Source: Myxococcales bacterium (GTDB lineage: Bacteria; Myxococcota_A; Polyangia; Polyangiales; Polyangiaceae). From it: a DNA stretch of 64,000 nt. The notes under the pieces were generated by a model, which searched no databases, was not told where the DNA came from, and saw only the letters and a list, made by a program, of their open reading frames with translations. The DNA is taken from contig JADJQX010000008.1 of NCBI GenBank assembly GCA_016712525.1, positions 1,680,501-1,744,500 on the forward strand. Direction: 5' to 3'. A program made the position numbers and the translations under genes. This document shows positions 9,598 to 17,270 of the stretch, one piece after another (the first letter of the stretch is position 1; each line of letters opens with the position of its first letter).

Positions 9598-9993
9598 ATG
9601 CAAGAGACGGTAACTTCTGGTTTCGGGATGCTGCTCGTGGATCTTGTGCGCGACGAAGTCATCGAAGCGGGGCATGCCACTCTCTCTCCCGATGCGACGT
9701 CCGTCCTGGCCCTCAGATGGCGCCAGCTTGGCGGCTGCGGTCCGCAGATGGGCCCAATCATCGCGGACATCGTCGACGTGACCATCGCGACCCTACTGCG
9801 CAGCCTGGACGAGGGGCGCCTGAAGCTGCGATGGAAGACGGAGAGCGGAGAATACGTGGAGCTCACGCGCGAGTCGCTCCTGCGCCAGTACCTTGCGCCC
9901 GACGGGTGGCGCGCGACGTACTCGAAGCAGGCGTTCTCCGAGGACGACGACGCCCTCGACGAGCTCGACCCTCCGGGAACCCCAACGCCCTGA
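9598..9993 (+). CDS. Paralogous array protein B2 (putative immunity protein, unknown family)
   Basis: This protein has 131 residues, exactly the length of B1. I chose the ATG at 9598, preceded by GAGG at about 9588, over the in-frame TTG at 9532 because it reproduces the B1 length and N-terminal alignment. From residue ~45 on it is nearly identical to B1; before that it is clearly different (MQETVTSGFGMLLVDLVRDE). The near-identity continues past the stop into ~70 bases of downstream DNA, so the duplication unit is larger than the gene. Function is unknown. Confidence 0.8.
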   Translation: MQETVTSGFGMLLVDLVRDEVIEAGHATLSPDATSVLALRWRQLGGCGPQMGPIIADIVDVTIATLLRSLDEGRLKLRWKTESGEYVELTRESLLRQYLAPDGWRATYSKQAFSEDDDALDELDPPGTPTP

Positions 9994-10050
9994 GACGCGC
10001 GTGACGGGAGAGAGCGCGGACGTGCGCGCTCACGTGAGCACTCGGCCCTC

Positions 10051-10155
10051 TCGGGTCTCCCCCTGAGCGCGCGGAGGGCGTAGCCCGAGCACGCGATGGG
10101 GGGGAGACCGCAGGCGCGCAGGCCGCAGGCCGAGCACCTGCGAGTGGGGGCACCT
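10051..10155 (+). repeat. Structured dispersed repeat, copy 1
   Basis: First of four copies of a structured element found 3' of plus-strand genes. The outer stem pairs 10054-10063 (ggtctccccc) with 10100-10109 (gggggagacc), a perfect 10-bp match although the sequence differs from copies 2 and 4 (T-A in place of C-G). Inside is a hairpin with a GGA loop. A second hairpin, GGCC-GCA-GGCC, is enclosed by CGCAGG and CCTGCG and followed by a G-run and CACCT. It lies about 60 bases after the B2 stop. Confidence 0.8.
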
Positions 10156-10170
10156 CTCTCTTCCGATCCG

Positions 10171-10303
10171 CTCTCGACACGGATCCGCTCGGGTGCCTGT
10201 CGCAGGTGTCGGACGGAGAGCGAACGACGTCTCTCTTCTGCGACGCCTCGGGCGGGACCGTGGCGCGCCGAACGACGGACGAGGCGTCGCAAGCGCTGGA
10301 GGC
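10171..10303 (+). pseudogene. Displaced 133-bp fragment of the RHS core
   Basis: Bases 10171-10303 match bases 6000-6132 of the large RHS gene (constant offset 4171) almost perfectly until the last ~25 bases, where substitutions accumulate. In the RHS frame it encodes LSQVSDGERTTSLFCDASGG then TVARRTTD. After about 10303 the similarity stops and the frame runs into unrelated sequence. It lacks a start and the RHS core terminus, so it cannot make a toxin alone. Such fragments are typical homology left when a toxin tip is exchanged. Bases 10304-10455 hold nothing else I can identify. Confidence 0.85.
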
Positions 10304-10455
10304 CCCTCCGCGACCGACGTTGCCGCCAAGTGCTGGAAATCATAGGCAACTCCGCCCGCTGCCCACCGCGGCGCGCGAAAACGTAGGGGGCCCCCAGAAA
10401 GCTAGCAACACGCGCGCTCCCCTGGCCGACAGACCTCCTCGAAAGGCAGGGAGCG

Positions 10456-12633
10456 ATGGACAAGCGGTGGCGAAGGCTGGGGCTCGTGGCGTTGGCGTTG
10501 GGCGCGGCGGCGTGCTCGGGGGCGGACGACGAGCCCGCGCGGCTCACGGAGGGGAGCGCGGGGACCGACCTCGCCGGGCGCATGTCAGCCGACCTCGGGG
10601 TCCCGGTGGTGGCCGAGGTCGTCGGCCGTTCGTCGTACGCCCTCGTCGCCGAGAAGACCCGCGTGGTGGCCCGAGGGAACGACCGCGACACGCAGGTCCT
10701 CGCGTGGGTGAAAGGCTATGCACAGGAGCTCGGGATGGCTCCCGAAGCGCTCTCGGTGCGTTCGGCGGGCGAGGACGGCTTGGGCCTGCATCACGTGCTC
10801 GTGAGCTCGCTGCCTGCAGAGGTGGACGGCGGCGACGCTGGGGTCGAGGTGGTGCTCGATCCGGAGGGTCGCTTCGTGTCGCTCTCGGGCCATGTACCCA
10901 AGGTCGACGGCGCGCCACGCATCTCGCGCGAGGACGCCGAGCGCATCGGAAAACACGCGCTCGCGGTCGAAGACGTCGAGCCCGACGAGATCACGGTTCG
11001 CCTCGAAGCGCGGGCCCCTGGCGGGAGCACGAGTGACGACGACGCCGCGCTCACCTATCGCGTCGCTTCCGACTCCGCGACGGCGTGGATCGACGCGGCC
11101 ACTGGCTCGGTGCTGGTCGTGATGCCGAACGACGAGGGCGTAGCGGCCTTTTCGGCCGAGGACGCCTTCGCCCCTCCAATCCCCGCGACCTTCCTTCGCC
11201 GGGGGAAGACCCTCGAGGTCGAGACGCGAAAGTGGGACGGCCAAACGTACGTGCTCGAGGCCTTCGGCACCGGCGCGCACCTCGTCGTGAAGAGCCTGGA
11301 TTCCTTTGGTCAGGATGGCACGCCGATCACGACGGGCCCCATCACCAGCACGAGCGCCGACCGCTTCGACGTAGGGTTCAACGCCTACGAAGGGCGAGGA
11401 AAACAGCGCTCTCACGCGAGCGTCGCCGACCAAGTCGCGGTGGATGCGCTGCACAACGTGTCGCTCGCGGACACCTTCTTCCGAAAGCGTCTCGGCCGAG
11501 GCCCTGTCGCGGGGTTCGACGCGGCCTTCGGCGACGGCATCGAGATCGTCGTGCACGCCAACGTGGCGATGCGCCGCGACAGGACAGGCAAGCTCGTCGA
11601 GGTCGACGCGCGCAACAACGCGAGCTTCAACCCGAGGACGAAGCAGATCTCCTTCGGCGACGGATGGCTGAATGCTGCGGGCACGTTCGCGACCAACCCC
11701 GACAAGCAGAGGCTGCCTACAGCGCTCGCCCTCGACGTCGTCGGTCACGAGCTCACCCACGCCTTCGCCCGGCACGAAGCCGAGCCCGGCGAGGTGGGGG
11801 CGATCCAGGAGGGCCTGGCCGACGTCATCGGCCAAATCTTCGAGCGCTCCGCGGGCGGGGGCTCGCGGACGGCGGCGACGGTCGGGGAGCGCATCTGGCC
11901 GAACGGCCACGGGCGAAACCTCGCCAACCCGGACCGCGGCCTGGCAATGAACCTCTTCAAGGTCGTGGGCAAGAACAACGTGTCCTACCCCAACCACGTC
12001 GAGAAACAGCTCTGCGCGCGGGTCGTGAATGGCAAGATCGTGCGCGAAGCGCCGACCTTCGACAACGATTGGGGCTGCGTCCATGACAACGCGCTCGTCG
12101 TCGGGCACGCTTTCTATCTCATGACCTTCGGCGGCCTCAACTCGACCTCCCTAGTTCAAGTCGACGGCGCGACGAGCGTGGCCGGCGTCGAGCAGCTCTG
12201 GATGGCGACCTTGGGGGTCGCCGGGCAAAAGGGCATCCTCGCGACCCCCGTCCGAGACTTCGCGAGCCTCGCGCGGTTTCAGGTCGCCGCGGCATTCGCG
12301 ACGTCTCCAGCGGACGCGCGCTCGGTCGGCTGCGCGTGGCACGCGGTCGGGGCGCTCGACAAGCGCACCGTCGACGCCCTCGGGCTCGCGTGCAACGTCC
12401 TCCCCGAAGCCCAGTGCTGGTTGCCAGGACCGAACGGCACGAAGGTGCCCAAACCTGACGGCGTCTACTGCCACGAGCGCTTCTCCGCCAGCTGGTACAC
12501 TTGCAAAGGTGGATCCATATTCGGCGGCGATGCCTGCCTGCCTGGCCAGGCGTGCGCCGTCCGCATGCCCCGTACACGCGAAGCCGTGCTCACCCCGAGC
12601 GGTGATGCGTCCTGCGAAAGCGCGTTCCCATGA
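10456..12633 (+). CDS. M4 (thermolysin/bacillolysin) family metalloprotease lipoprotein
   Basis: This 725-residue exported zinc endopeptidase has a lipoprotein signal (LVALALGAAACSG). The ATG is preceded by GGGAG. A long N-terminal FTP/PepSY-type propeptide (~25-235) would act as intramolecular inhibitor and chaperone. The catalytic domain has HELTH at residues 431-435, the third zinc ligand and its partner in QEGLADVIG (E452, D456), and a catalytic His at ~543 (CVHDNALVVGHAFYL), matching the thermolysin layout. A Cys-containing C-terminal segment (~650-725) has no recognised fold. The stop overlaps the next start (ATGA), so the downstream exported protein is probably translationally coupled and may be its partner or substrate. 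Expected role: extracellular proteolysis in predation or nutrient release (inference). Confidence 0.92.
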   Translation: MDKRWRRLGLVALALGAAACSGADDEPARLTEGSAGTDLAGRMSADLGVPVVAEVVGRSSYALVAEKTRVVARGNDRDTQVLAWVKGYAQELGMAPEALSVRSAGEDGLGLHHVLVSSLPAEVDGGDAGVEVVLDPEGRFVSLSGHVPKVDGAPRISREDAERIGKHALAVEDVEPDEITVRLEARAPGGSTSDDDAALTYRVASDSATAWIDAATGSVLVVMPNDEGVAAFSAEDAFAPPIPATFLRRGKTLEVETRKWDGQTYVLEAFGTGAHLVVKSLDSFGQDGTPITTGPITSTSADRFDVGFNAYEGRGKQRSHASVADQVAVDALHNVSLADTFFRKRLGRGPVAGFDAAFGDGIEIVVHANVAMRRDRTGKLVEVDARNNASFNPRTKQISFGDGWLNAAGTFATNPDKQRLPTALALDVVGHELTHAFARHEAEPGEVGAIQEGLADVIGQIFERSAGGGSRTAATVGERIWPNGHGRNLANPDRGLAMNLFKVVGKNNVSYPNHVEKQLCARVVNGKIVREAPTFDNDWGCVHDNALVVGHAFYLMTFGGLNSTSLVQVDGATSVAGVEQLWMATLGVAGQKGILATPVRDFASLARFQVAAAFATSPADARSVGCAWHAVGALDKRTVDALGLACNVLPEAQCWLPGPNGTKVPKPDGVYCHERFSASWYTCKGGSIFGGDACLPGQACAVRMPRTREAVLTPSGDASCESAFP

Positions 12634-13664
12634 GCCCTCTCCGTTCCTCTCCGCCCGCTGGCCTCTTCTTCTCCTGGCGTGCGTGCGCGATCGTCGCGCT
12701 CGGAGCCCTCGTGCTCTTCGCGGTGCCGAGGCACGCGGAGGCCGCCATCTTGAGCATTGCGCCCCGTGGCCCGGAGTTCGACGAGCGCTTCTTCGTTTGG
12801 AACGAGCCGAACCCGTGGGTGACCGACCACCAGCACTACATGGTGCAGCAGATGCTCCTTCGCTTCCAAGGCGAAGCGTACCGAAAGCCGTACGCCAACG
12901 CGCTCGCCCTCTGGGAAGCGAGCGTGCCGCCTCCGCCGGAGCCCTTGAGGGGGTACGAGCACGTGACGTTCTGGCGGAAGAAGCCCTACAAGGTCCGCAC
13001 GGCCTGGAGCACCTCGCCGCACGGTGGCATTCCGGTTCGTGGTCTATCGGGCGAGGCCGCGCTCGCCTTCGTCGACGACTACAAGCAGCTCTTGGGTGTC
13101 CCAACGGCGCCGCGGCACGTGCACGTCACGCGTCGGAGGGAGATCTCGGAGCACGAGTACCAGTGGTCGTTCCGGCAGTTTCCGCCGGGGCCCGAGGGGA
13201 TCGTCTGCCGCTGGTGCCGGCTCGACGTGGTCATCGACGTTCGGACCATGCGAATCACGACGATCGCGAACACGCTGATCGACCTCCCCGACCGAGGGCT
13301 GCCTCTTCCGACGACGGACGGGAGGGAGATCGTCGCACGTTTCCTCGAGCTGCACCCCGCCGCCGCGGAGAGCATCCCCCGGGAGCCAGGCCTCCTTACG
13401 TATGCACAGGACCGCTATGGCGACGTCTCCCTCGTCTGGGAGGTGCGCGGGTCTCGCTTCCGCCAACCGCCCCTCGGCGGCCGGGAACCCTACCTCACGT
13501 GGTTTGCGCTCGACGCGCGAAATTGGTCGTTTCGCGGGTTCGACGTCGCCGACGACGTGTACTGCAAAGCCGGAGGGGAAGCACCGCTCCCCGAGGGCGC
13601 CCCTCGCCTTCTCGACCCGATGTGCACCGATGGGGAGTGCCCACGCATCATGTGTGCCCCTTGA
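12630..13664 (+). CDS. Exported protein of unknown function, paralog 1
   Basis: This 344-residue protein has a signal peptide (hydrophobic core IVALGALVLFAVP, cleavage likely after AEA). The ATG overlaps the protease stop. The mature protein begins AILSIAPRGPEFDE and contains a conserved FRQFPPGPEGI, a CxxC pair (CRWC) followed by DVVIDVRTMRITTIANTLID, and AQDRYGDVSLVWEV. The strand-rich VVIDVRTMRI stretch loosely recalls PepSY/FTP-like propeptide strands, which would suit a neighbour of an M4 protease, but the match is weak. A second copy follows at 13762. No catalytic motif is apparent. Confidence 0.8.
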   Translation: MSPLRSSPPAGLFFSWRACAIVALGALVLFAVPRHAEAAILSIAPRGPEFDERFFVWNEPNPWVTDHQHYMVQQMLLRFQGEAYRKPYANALALWEASVPPPPEPLRGYEHVTFWRKKPYKVRTAWSTSPHGGIPVRGLSGEAALAFVDDYKQLLGVPTAPRHVHVTRRREISEHEYQWSFRQFPPGPEGIVCRWCRLDVVIDVRTMRITTIANTLIDLPDRGLPLPTTDGREIVARFLELHPAAAESIPREPGLLTYAQDRYGDVSLVWEVRGSRFRQPPLGGREPYLTWFALDARNWSFRGFDVADDVYCKAGGEAPLPEGAPRLLDPMCTDGECPRIMCAP

Positions 13665-13761
13665 GCCCAAAACGCCGCCCGCCTCTCGAGTCCCGCCTGG
13701 TGAGCGCGGGCACGAGCGCGAGCGCTCTCCCGTTCGACCCGCCCATGGAGCCACGTCTCGC

Positions 13762-14772
13762 ATGCGTAGAAGAGCCCTCACGACCGTAGCCGCGCTCGTC
13801 GCGCTCGCGCTCCCGAAGCTCGCCTGGGGCGCCATCGTGAGCGTCGCGCCCCGAGGCGCGGACTTCGACGAACCTCTCTACGTCCGCACCGAGCCGGACA
13901 GGTACGTCGATGACCCCGAGCACCACATGGTGCAGAAGGTGCTCCTTCGCTTCCAAGGCGAGGCGTATCGAAAGCCGCACGCGCGGGCGCTCGCGCTCTG
14001 GGAGGCGAGCGCGCCTCCTCCACCGGAGTACCTGAGCGCGTACGAGCACGTGACGTTCTGGCGCAAGAGGCCCTACAAGCTCCGTACGGCCCACGCCTCG
14101 TCGCCTTATGGGGGGATCCCGGTCCGTGGCCTATCGGGGGAGGCTGCGCTCGGCTTCGTCAACGACTACAGGCAGATCTTGGGCGTCCCCACCGCGCCGC
14201 GGCACGTGCACGTGACCGAACGCGACGCCATCTCCGATCACGAGTACCACTGGACGTTCCGCCAGTTTCCTCCGGGGCCGGAGGGGATCACCTGCCGACG
14301 GTGCCGCCTCGAGGTCGTCATCGACGTCCGCACCATGCGCATCACGGAGATCATGAACACCCTCGTCGACCTGCCCGAGCGCGGGCTCCCGCTCCCCACG
14401 ACCGACGGCAGAGAGACCCGTGCCCACTACCTCTCCATGCACCCCGACGGCGCCGAGGGCATCCCGCCGAGGCCAGGCGTGCTCAGCTACGCACAAGACC
14501 GATACGGGGACGTCTCCCTCGTCTGGGAGGTCCCAGGCTACCGGATACGGCGCCAGGCCTGCACCGCGTCCGATGCCTACGTGACCTGGTTCGCGCTCGA
14601 CGCGCAGAACTGGTCATTTCGCGGGTTCGACGTCGCCGACGACGTGTACTTCGACCTCGGCGGGGAGGAGCCGCACCCCGGCATGACGGCTAGCCTGTTC
14701 AAACGGATGTATCGCCAGGAAGACGACTCGCATTTGGCCTATCCGCACGAACGGAGCATCGACTGCCCCTGA
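13762..14772 (+). CDS. Exported protein of unknown function, paralog 2
   Basis: The 336-residue tandem paralog of the preceding gene is alike across its full length (APRGADFDE, FQGEAYRKP, YEHVTFWRK, PVRGLSGEAAL, CRRC, YAQDRYGDVSLVWEV, ALDAQNWSFRGFDVADDVY). I start it at ATG 13762 because that yields a clean signal peptide (LTTVAALVALALPKLAWG) at the same place as in paralog 1; the frame is open much further upstream inside paralog 1. The C-termini of the two differ, so specificity may lie there. The gap between the genes is 97 bases, compatible with co-transcription with the protease. Function unknown. Confidence 0.82.
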   Translation: MRRRALTTVAALVALALPKLAWGAIVSVAPRGADFDEPLYVRTEPDRYVDDPEHHMVQKVLLRFQGEAYRKPHARALALWEASAPPPPEYLSAYEHVTFWRKRPYKLRTAHASSPYGGIPVRGLSGEAALGFVNDYRQILGVPTAPRHVHVTERDAISDHEYHWTFRQFPPGPEGITCRRCRLEVVIDVRTMRITEIMNTLVDLPERGLPLPTTDGRETRAHYLSMHPDGAEGIPPRPGVLSYAQDRYGDVSLVWEVPGYRIRRQACTASDAYVTWFALDAQNWSFRGFDVADDVYFDLGGEEPHPGMTASLFKRMYRQEDDSHLAYPHERSIDCP

Positions 14773-14792
14773 CTCGCTGCGGAGAGAGCAAG

Positions 14793-14829
14793 GGCAGGCG
14801 GCACGAAGCGCGCGCACGAGCCGCCTGCC
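14793..14829 (+). terminator. Strong inverted repeat after the paralog pair
   Basis: GGCAGGCGGC (14793-14802) and GCCGCCTGCC (14820-14829) form a perfect 10-bp GC stem around a 17-base loop, 21 bases after the preceding stop. There is no T-run, so it is at best a terminator or 3'-end stabiliser without a U tract. Confidence 0.5.
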
Positions 14830-14980
14830 GAGCAGAGGCCCCCGAAGGTGCCCTCCCCTGGCATCGAATCGGCATGCGCGCCCGCGTCCTCCCCTTTGCG
14901 CCGGCCGGGGCCTGCGCTAGACCGCTCGGGGGGCGCACTGGCGCAGCCCATGGACGACGTGTCAGCCGAGCCGGAGCATC

Positions 14981-17116
14981 ATGCGGACCTTCCCTCTTAT
15001 CGTCGCGGTCGTCCTCGTCGGGGCATGTGGGCCCAGTGGTGCGCTCCCCGGCGCGACCCGCGAGTCGGGGCAGAGCAAGCTCATCGAGCAGACGTTCGTG
15101 GGTAAACACACGTGCAACCCGCAGGACCACGAGCGGCCGTTCGTCGTCGAGTGGGACGCCACGGACACCTCGAGCTTCCAGGCCCGCGCGGCGAACGACG
15201 TCATCGTCGTCAAGTACGACGGCTGTCGCCTCACCGTGCTCGACTCCTGCAACGACGACGCGGTCCGCGGCTCGTTCGGCTCGTACAAACCGATCGAGTG
15301 GACGACGGGCGCGCTCGAGAAGGTCGACATCGCGAACGAGATCGACCTTCACGCGAAGCTCCCGCTCGGCGAGGCCCTGCTCGGAGGTCGCGTGCGCGCG
15401 GGCGAGAAATTCCACATGGAGTACTTCGTGAGCGGCACGCGGTCGGCCACGCGCCCGGCCCTCTACCGCGCCGACCTCGCCAAGGTGCCCGGATGCGCGG
15501 GCGCCACTCACTTCGTGTACGGGTTCAACCTGGGCGCGTATGCGCTCGCGACGCAGACCGCGTCGAACGCGGGGGTCGGTGGCTCGGCGCTGGGAGCGAG
15601 CGCGGGGGCCTCGCGCGCGTCGGCGGCGCAGGTCGAGAAGAAGGCGGGGGACGTGGCGGCGTGCCGTGGAGAGTCGGCCCGTGAGCTCGACGGGTGCAAG
15701 GTGCCCATCCGGCTCACGCTGCGTGAAATCACCGATGGGGAGAACCCCGACCAAAAGGCCGCGCGCGCCGAGGAGACGCCGAGCGCCGCGAACTTGGCGG
15801 GCAAGCTCGAGGCCCGTACGGCGACCGAGCGGAAGGCGGTCGAGCACCTGAACGCCGCGTACGCCAAGCTGGGTGCGGGAGATGGGCGCGGGTGCCTCGG
15901 CGACCTCGAGCAACACGACAAGCTCGACCCTCGACCGGAGGGATTGTCCACGTCCCCGAAGGGCTTCGCGTCGATTCGGTCGAAGTGCATCATGCTCAGT
16001 GGGCAGTGCGCCGCCGGCAGGGCGCTGGCTCGCAAGGTCGTCGAGGCGCAGCCGAACGCTCCGAAGCCCGAGCGCGTGGACGACGAGGTCGACCTGTACG
16101 CCGGGCGCTATTGCCGGGGCGCGGGGCTCACCGAGCGAGACCGTCTGCTCGTCGCGCTCCACACGCTCACCTCCCACGACACGAAGCGCACCTCTTCGGA
16201 CTGCAACCGGGCGTACGAAGAGGTGAAGTCCCTCATCGGGCGAGTGCAGAGGCGCGACGACCAAGACCCGATTCGGCACGCGGACTCGCGCCTCGAGAAC
16301 GACTCCGTTCGATGTTTCGCCGAGGCCGGGGATTGCCCGTCCGCTTGGAGGGCGACGAAAGAGACTCAGGTCCTCTATGCGAAGCGCACCAACGTGGACA
16401 TGAGCCACGGCCGCACGCGGTACCACATGGTGGCGACGACCAAGGCGCTCTGCGAGGACAAGGATCAGGGGCCCCTCTCGGACGAGGAGAGCCTGGCGCG
16501 ATGGGGGTACGAGCTCGAGTACGCCGAGCGCCCTTCACCGGCCGTGTGCTCGGCCCGCCTCGACCGCGGGCTCGCGGCGCTCAAGAAGCTCCACGCCGAT
16601 GGGAAGAAGCCAGATGCCGGCAGGCTCGCGTCGGCGGCGGCGCGCTGCTTCGCGAAGGTCGACGCGTGCGACGACGCCTGGCGACGTTTCGTCGAGGCCC
16701 GAGGTGCCCTCGGTGAGGTCGTCGCGCCCGACCGTTCGACCATCGGGTCCTTCCAAAACGCGGCTCCCGCTTGCCAAGCGAAAGCGCCCCCTGCCTCGCT
16801 CAGCCCACAAGGCAAGGTCGCGTGGGCGAGCATCCAGCTCCGGGAGACGCGGGACGCCGCGGTGTGCCAAGCCGCGATTGCCCTCTACGAGCGAAACGCG
16901 CCACCGGAGCCACCGAAGCAGCCACGGAGGGAATGGGAGTCCTGGTGGGATACTCACCGCAGCTTCCCGGGCGATGCGGCGCTCTGCCTTGCGCGCGCCG
17001 GCGACTGCAACGCCGCGTGGACGGCGTACCAACGCGTCGTGCCGCGCTTCCAGCCGGAGAAGGACCGTACCAAGTACCGCACCGAGTTCGAGCGCGAGTC
17101 GCGCACCTGTCGGTAG
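14981..17116 (+). CDS. Cysteine-rich lipoprotein with TPR-like repeats, unknown function
   Basis: This 711-residue protein has a lipobox (VVLVGACGP), so the mature form is a Cys-anchored envelope lipoprotein. The N-terminal ~180 residues are strand-rich with scattered Cys. From ~270 on it is helical and carries a repeated element of the form RCFA-x(3-5)-C-x(2)-AW: CFAEAGDCPSAWRA, CFAKVDACDDAWRRF, CLARAGDCNAAWTAY, with related CLGDLEQHD. The spacing fits paired helices of a TPR/Sel1-type solenoid in which each unit could be clipped by a disulfide. No enzymatic motif is seen. The ATG has GGAG about 8 bases upstream. It stands alone, with structured-repeat copy 2 just beyond its stop. I do not recognise the family. 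Confidence 0.8.
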   Translation: MRTFPLIVAVVLVGACGPSGALPGATRESGQSKLIEQTFVGKHTCNPQDHERPFVVEWDATDTSSFQARAANDVIVVKYDGCRLTVLDSCNDDAVRGSFGSYKPIEWTTGALEKVDIANEIDLHAKLPLGEALLGGRVRAGEKFHMEYFVSGTRSATRPALYRADLAKVPGCAGATHFVYGFNLGAYALATQTASNAGVGGSALGASAGASRASAAQVEKKAGDVAACRGESARELDGCKVPIRLTLREITDGENPDQKAARAEETPSAANLAGKLEARTATERKAVEHLNAAYAKLGAGDGRGCLGDLEQHDKLDPRPEGLSTSPKGFASIRSKCIMLSGQCAAGRALARKVVEAQPNAPKPERVDDEVDLYAGRYCRGAGLTERDRLLVALHTLTSHDTKRTSSDCNRAYEEVKSLIGRVQRRDDQDPIRHADSRLENDSVRCFAEAGDCPSAWRATKETQVLYAKRTNVDMSHGRTRYHMVATTKALCEDKDQGPLSDEESLARWGYELEYAERPSPAVCSARLDRGLAALKKLHADGKKPDAGRLASAAARCFAKVDACDDAWRRFVEARGALGEVVAPDRSTIGSFQNAAPACQAKAPPASLSPQGKVAWASIQLRETRDAAVCQAAIALYERNAPPEPPKQPRREWESWWDTHRSFPGDAALCLARAGDCNAAWTAYQRVVPRFQPEKDRTKYRTEFERESRTCR

Positions 17117-17145
17117 AGGCGGAAGAATCAGGGATGAGCCCGCCT

Positions 17146-17238
17146 CTCGGGTCCCCCCCTGAGCGAGCGGAGCTCGCGATTTGGGGGGGACCGCAGGCGC
17201 GCAGGCCGTAGGCCGAGCACCTGCGAGGGGGGGCACCT
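17146..17238 (+). repeat. Structured dispersed repeat, copy 2
   Basis: The outer stem pairs ggtccccccc (17150-17159) with gggggggacc (17183-17192). The inner hairpin is GCGAGC-GGA-GCTCGC (17163-17177). The downstream hairpin is GGCC-GTA-GGCC within CGCAGG/CCTGCG, followed by a G-run and CACCT. It sits between the convergent Cys-rich lipoprotein and thrS-like genes. Confidence 0.85.
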
Positions 17239-17270
17239 GCTCTCCTTTTGCACGTGCCGCGCACGAACGT

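Larger units (their letters stand above)
7964..10060 (+). repeat. Tandem duplication of a two-gene module (A1-B1, A2-B2)
   Basis: Unit 1 starts at 7964 and unit 2 at 9073. A starts are 1109 bases apart and B starts 1124 apart. Bases ~8639-8940 and ~9763-10060 are close to identical, covering the 3' two-thirds of the B genes plus downstream sequence that includes cgtgcgcgctcacgtgagca in both. A1 and A2 share a near-identical block at ~7990-8045 and ~9096-9150. The mosaic of very similar and diverged blocks implies gene conversion after the duplication. Confidence 0.85.

Noticed and set aside
10206..11036. ORF starting in the RHS fragment and running over the protease gene
   Set aside because: Coding character ends with the 133-bp RHS fragment; downstream it is an out-of-frame shadow of the M4 protease.
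13402..13761. N-terminal extension of the second paralog to 13402
   Set aside because: Would lie inside paralog 1 in another frame and bury the signal peptide; ATG 13762 is the consistent start.
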